7,634 nt of DNA from Rhodospirillaceae bacterium (GTDB lineage: Bacteria; Pseudomonadota; Alphaproteobacteria; CADEGL01). Where the stretch lies: positions 1 through 7,634 of the forward strand of contig JABIRQ010000264.1 in NCBI GenBank assembly GCA_018699755.1, read 5' to 3'. Position numbers and translations under genes: made by a program. Of the stretch, positions 5,144 to 7,634 are shown piece after piece (position 1 is the first letter of the stretch; the number at the start of each line of letters is the position of its first letter). The notes below the pieces were generated by a model, which had not been told where the DNA came from, searched no databases, and was given only the letters and a program-made list of their open reading frames with translations.

Positions 5144-5878
5144 CTATAGGAACGCCTCCGCGATGCAGTTGACCGGCACGGTCGCGATCGAGGCGGTGTT
5201 GGGCAGGGCGATCACATGGCTGACGATCTCGGCCAGGTCCTCGGGCTGGGTCTTCTCCTCGTTCGGCCGAGGGCTGTGGACCGTCATATCCGTATCGGTG
5301 TCGCCCGGGCAGAGGGCGGTGACCCGGATGCCGTCCTCGAACAGATAGTGGCGCGCCGAATGGGTCAGGCCCATGGCGGCGAACTTGCTGATCGTATAGG
5401 CGGCCGAACTGGTCAGCTGGCGCATGCCGGCGAGGGAGACGACGTTGACGATGCGCCCTTCGCCGCAAGCGCGGAGATGGGGCAGCGCCGCCGATATCAC
5501 ACGGTAGGGCGCCTTGACGTTGACCTCCCACATATTGTCGAGCACGTCCTCGTCGAGGGCGTCGAAGGCGAAGCGGCCCGAAATGCCGGCGTTGTTGATC
5601 ACGATGTCGATCCGGCCGAATTGTGCGGCCGTCGCCTCGGCCCAGCGGGCCGCGTCCTCGCGCCGGGTCGCATCGAAAGCGTGGCGCAGCACCCGCCGGT
5701 CTTCCATCCTGGCGGTCGCCGCGGCCAGCGCGTCCGTATCGCGCGCGCCCAGGCTGAGATTGTAGCCGTCTTCATAAAGGCGCCGGGCGATCGCCAGGCC
5801 GATGCCGCGATTGGCACCCGAGATCATCGCGACCCGGTCTTTCGGATCCAGGCGGGCCGGCCGGTGCATTTCGTTCAT
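5144..5878 (-). CDS. Short-chain dehydrogenase/reductase, substrate unknown
   Basis: This is a classical SDR, a soluble NAD(P)(H)-dependent oxidoreductase of 244 residues, the usual length. The cofactor loop reads SGANRGIG (20-27), NNAG is at 95-98, and the catalytic tetrad is Asn120, Ser148, Tyr161 and Lys165 (YTISK). CPGDTDTDM (190-198) matches the post-catalytic PG-x-x-x-T-x-M element. A basic residue in the glycine loop (Arg24) and another in LGARD (Arg46) hint at NADP(H), but this is inference. The start at ATG 5878 has GGAGAAG seven bases upstream; a second ATG three codons in is possible. It follows recR by 16 bases on the same strand and so is probably the last gene of dnaX-ybaB-recR-SDR. 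It ends 18 bases from the palindromic repeats. Nothing in the sequence or neighbours reveals its substrate, and a FabG-like role cannot be assigned. Confidence 0.93.
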   Translation of the reverse strand: MNEMHRPARLDPKDRVAMISGANRGIGLAIARRLYEDGYNLSLGARDTDALAAATARMEDRRVLRHAFDATRREDAARWAEATAAQFGRIDIVINNAGISGRFAFDALDEDVLDNMWEVNVKAPYRVISAALPHLRACGEGRIVNVVSLAGMRQLTSSAAYTISKFAAMGLTHSARHYLFEDGIRVTALCPGDTDTDMTVHSPRPNEEKTQPEDLAEIVSHVIALPNTASIATVPVNCIAEAFL

Positions 5879-5885
5879 CTCTAAC

Positions 5886-5893
5886 TTCTCCCC
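5886..5893 (-). promoter_or_regulatory. Ribosome binding site of the short-chain dehydrogenase gene
   Basis: On the minus strand GGGGAGAAG-type purine sequence lies about seven bases before ATG 5878, between the recR stop and the dehydrogenase start. It is one of the better Shine-Dalgarno matches in the window and supports ATG 5878 over the methionine three codons later. It suggests the gene initiates independently even if cotranscribed with recR. Confidence 0.55.
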
Positions 5894-5894
5894 G

Positions 5895-6488
5895 TCAGGT
5901 CGGCCGGCGCGCCTTGAGCGCGGCGGTCAAGGTGCCGTCGTCGAGATAGTCCAGCTCGCCGCCCAACGGCACGCCATGGGCCAGGCGCGAGACCTCGACC
6001 CCGCAATCGGCCAGGCGCTCGACGATGTAATGCCCGGTCGTCTGGCCATCGACCGTGGCGTTGGTCGCCAGGATCACTTCCTTCGCCGCCTCGGCCCGCG
6101 CGCGTTCGACCAAAGAGACGATGTTGAGTTCCTCGGGCCCGATGCCGTCGATCGCCGAGAGGGTGCCGCCCAACACATGATAACGGCCCTTGAAACTGCC
6201 CGTCCGCTCGATCGCCCAGAGGTCGCCGACATCCTCGACGACGCAGATCAAGGACGGATCGCGCCGCGTATCGGCGCAGATCGCGCAGGGATCGCTCGTG
6301 TCGACATTGCCGCAGGTCGCGCAGACGCGGATCGCCTCGGCCGCCTGGCCGAGCGCCCGCGCCAGGGGCTCCATCAGCGATTCCCGCCGCTTGATCAGAA
6401 AAAGAGCGGCCCGCCGGGCGGAGCGCGGGCCCAGACCGGGCAGGCGGGCGAGAAGCTGGATCAGGCGCTCGATCTCGGGCCCGATCAT
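5895..6488 (-). CDS. recR: Recombination mediator RecR
   Basis: RecR works with RecO (and RecF) to load RecA onto single-stranded DNA covered by SSB, in gap repair. The 197-residue product is full length. The N-terminal helix-hairpin-helix is seen in LARLPGLGPRSARRAALFL (13-31). The four-cysteine zinc site is Cys56, Cys59, Cys68 and Cys71. The Toprim domain includes VVEDVGDLWAIERTG (83-97), the YHVLGGTLSAIDGIGPEEL block (103-121) and ATNATVDGQTTGHYI. The C-terminal LAHGVPLGGELDYLDDGTL is the family signature. The ATG at 6488 has a GGAG about 11 bases upstream and lies 22 bases after ybaB. The dnaX-ybaB-recR order is a widely conserved operon in bacteria. Nothing is missing or unusual. Confidence 0.98.
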   Translation of the reverse strand: MIGPEIERLIQLLARLPGLGPRSARRAALFLIKRRESLMEPLARALGQAAEAIRVCATCGNVDTSDPCAICADTRRDPSLICVVEDVGDLWAIERTGSFKGRYHVLGGTLSAIDGIGPEELNIVSLVERARAEAAKEVILATNATVDGQTTGHYIVERLADCGVEVSRLAHGVPLGGELDYLDDGTLTAALKARRPT

Positions 6489-6510
6489 CGGCGCGGCCGC
6501 TCCATTCCCG

Positions 6511-6834
6511 TCAAAACGGCAGCTTCATGCCCGGCGGCAGGTTGAGGCCGCCGGTCACCTTGCGCATCTCTTCCTGGGCGTAGTCCTCGGCCCGGGTCCG
6601 GGCGTCGTTATGGGCGGCGAGCAACAGATCCTCGAGCACCTCGGCCTCGTCCGGGTTGCACAGGGCGGGATCGATCCGCAGGCGCAGCATATGGCCCTTA
6701 CCGTTGAGGGTGACGGACACCATGCCGCCCCCCGCCTTGCCCTCGATCTCAGCGGCGGCGAGTTCTTCCTGCATGCGCTCGATCTTGCCCTGGACCTCCT
6801 GGGCCTGTTTCAGCATCTGGCCGAGATTCTTCAT
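6511..6834 (-). CDS. ybaB: YbaB/EbfC family nucleoid-associated DNA-binding protein
   Basis: This is a small dimeric protein that binds DNA and is thought to act in nucleoid organisation or near replication and repair, since it is nearly always encoded between dnaX and recR. It has 107 residues, typical for the family. The N-terminal MKNLGQMLKQAQEVQGKI helix (1-18) continues into a charged coil to about residue 33. A GGGMVSVTLNGKGHMLRLRI beta segment (35-54) and the C-terminal helix with DLLLAAHNDA (69-78) follow, ending with a GGLNLPPGMKLPF tail. All are family hallmarks. Its ATG overlaps the dnaX stop as ATGA and has a strong Shine-Dalgarno within the end of dnaX, so it is translationally coupled. 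The symbol ebfC is also used. Confidence 0.96.
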   Translation of the reverse strand: MKNLGQMLKQAQEVQGKIERMQEELAAAEIEGKAGGGMVSVTLNGKGHMLRLRIDPALCNPDEAEVLEDLLLAAHNDARTRAEDYAQEEMRKVTGGLNLPPGMKLPF

Positions 6835-7634
6835 CTATCCTCCCAAGGCGGATCGTCATCGTCATCCGGGTCGACGGGGACCTCTTCGAGTCCGGCCCGG
6901 TCCCCCGCATCCTCTGCCGGTTCGACCGGCGAGGCGCCCGGCAATTCCCTCACTTCGACGATTTCGGCGCCCGGGAACTCGTCCAGCACGGCGCGCACGA
7001 CCGGATCGGACGCGGCGTCGGCCTTGCGCGCCTCTACTTCAAGTCTGGCCTGGTCGCGCAGGCTCGGCGCGCCTTCCGCCTGCGACACGCTGACGACCCA
7101 GCGCCTGCCGGTCCAGTCGGTCAGCATCCGCCCGACCCGGTTCGCCAGATCCGACGCCGCCTGATCGTCCGGGTTAATCTCGATATGGCCCGCCTCGAAG
7201 CGGACCAAGCGCACGTTGTTGCGAAGCTGGGCCGCGAGCAGCGCCTCCAACCGTTCGTCGAACAGGGCCACGACGGCCTCGAAACTTTCCGGCGCCGGCC
7301 GCCCCGCCTCGATCCCGGTCTCGATTGCCGCCTTGGGTGCCGCCTCGGGCGCCGCCGCCGGTTCCGATTCGCCGCGCGCCGCCGCGCCGCCGGCCACCGC
7401 GCGCACGCCGCCGCCCGACGCGCCAACCGGTGCGCCGCCCGACCCACCAGCGCTGCCCGAGGCTGGCCGACCCGTATCCGCCGGCGGGGCCTCGCCGCCT
7501 TGAAGCTTCTTCACCAGATCGCCCGGGGTCGGCATATCGGCGGCATGGGCGAGGCGAATCAATACCATCTCCGCCGCACGCACGGCCGAAGGCGCGGATT
7601 GAACCTCGCTCAACCCCTTCAGCAGCATCTGCCA
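6831..7634 (-). CDS. dnaX: DNA polymerase III subunit gamma/tau, C-terminal part (5' end outside window)
   Basis: DnaX is the clamp-loader subunit that ties the replicative polymerase, helicase and sliding-clamp loading together. The frame is open to the window edge and shows the last 267 residues. Visible residues 1-45 (WQMLLKGLSEV, AAEMVLIRLAHAADMPTP) are the end of the oligomerisation domain III. Residues 46-117 are a Gly/Ala/Pro-rich linker without predicted structure. Residues 118-232 form a folded domain (FEAVVALFDERLEALLAAQL, VRLVRFEAGHIEINP, LTDWTGRRWVVSVS) matching the alphaproteobacterial tau C terminus that is expected to bind the polymerase alpha subunit. The end is acidic (five aspartates, then PPWEDR). 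The ATPase and zinc regions are outside the window. No slippery A/T-rich motif for a short gamma form is present in the visible part. The stop codon overlaps the ybaB start by four bases. Confidence 0.95.
   Translation of the reverse strand, partial: WQMLLKGLSEVQSAPSAVRAAEMVLIRLAHAADMPTPGDLVKKLQGGEAPPADTGRPASGSAGGSGGAPVGASGGGVRAVAGGAAARGESEPAAAPEAAPKAAIETGIEAGRPAPESFEAVVALFDERLEALLAAQLRNNVRLVRFEAGHIEINPDDQAASDLANRVGRMLTDWTGRRWVVSVSQAEGAPSLRDQARLEVEARKADAASDPVVRAVLDEFPGAEIVEVRELPGASPVEPAEDAGDRAGLEEVPVDPDDDDDPPWEDR
6838..6844 (-). promoter_or_regulatory. ybaB: Ribosome binding site of ybaB inside dnaX
   Basis: GGGAGGA on the minus strand sits three bases (four from the GGAGG core) before the ybaB ATG, within the codons for the last residues of DnaX (PWEDR). 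It is the strongest Shine-Dalgarno match in the window, though its spacing is slightly short. Together with the ATGA overlap it supports both gene ends. Confidence 0.65.

Noticed and set aside
7281..7500. GC-rich near-repeats (GCGCCGCCCGAC and similar) in dnaX suggesting a tandem repeat or inserted segment
   Set aside because: They encode the disordered Gly/Ala/Pro linker of DnaX, which is normally low in complexity; the reading frame is intact on both sides.
6831..7634. Possible programmed frameshift in dnaX producing a short gamma form
   Set aside because: No A/T-rich slippery heptamer is visible in this part of the gene, and the usual region for it is upstream of the window or absent in this group.
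1..7634. A hidden defence, CRISPR, toxin-antitoxin or mobile-element system
   Set aside because: Every stretch longer than about 170 bases is accounted for by recognised genes or one membrane protein. No spaced direct repeats, transposase, integrase or toxin motifs were seen on either strand.

Overview
The window is a gene-dense stretch of a high-GC chromosome. Codon use, gene order and protein motifs point to an alphaproteobacterium, probably in or near the Rhodospirillales. That placement is an inference from recall of similar gene orders; no rRNA or other phylogenetic marker is present. Nearly all of it is core housekeeping DNA. I see no tRNA, rRNA, CRISPR array, insertion sequence, phage gene or defence cassette.

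Layout. (1) 1-1160, plus strand: the 3' half of dapE (lysine/diaminopimelate synthesis), followed by a coupled gene for a small multi-pass membrane protein I cannot name. (2) 1171-3370, minus strand: a tight operon def-fmt-truA. Def and Fmt form the formyl-methionine cycle of translation initiation and TruA modifies tRNA anticodon arms. It converges on region 1 with a 10-base gap that folds, with both stop codons, into a small hairpin. (3) 3371-3539: a divergent promoter region. It holds candidate promoters for both directions, a GC-rich hairpin in the def leader and a ten-codon arginine-rich reading frame whose stop overlaps the rmuC start. (4) 3540-5015, plus strand: rmuC, a membrane-anchored coiled-coil protein with a nuclease-like domain. 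(5) 5016-5143: a convergent gap filled by two inverted copies of a REP-like palindromic element, with a candidate terminator for rmuC. (6) 5144-7634, minus strand: an operon read dnaX (3' part only), ybaB/ebfC, recR and a short-chain dehydrogenase. dnaX-ybaB-recR is a classic replication/recombination set; the dehydrogenase is a passenger of unknown substrate.

How the genes fit together: DnaX tau, YbaB and RecR act at the replication fork and in recombinational repair, and RmuC is linked to limiting DNA rearrangements. Fmt puts the formyl group on initiator Met-tRNA and Def removes it from new proteins. DapE feeds lysine and peptidoglycan synthesis.

The window does not contain an obvious undescribed multi-gene system. 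The parts most worth a second look are non-coding or very small: the inverted REP-like pair at 5038-5126, the arginine-rich mini-ORF at 3511-3543, and the stop-codon hairpin at 1157-1174. The unnamed membrane protein at 570-1160 is the one real functional unknown.
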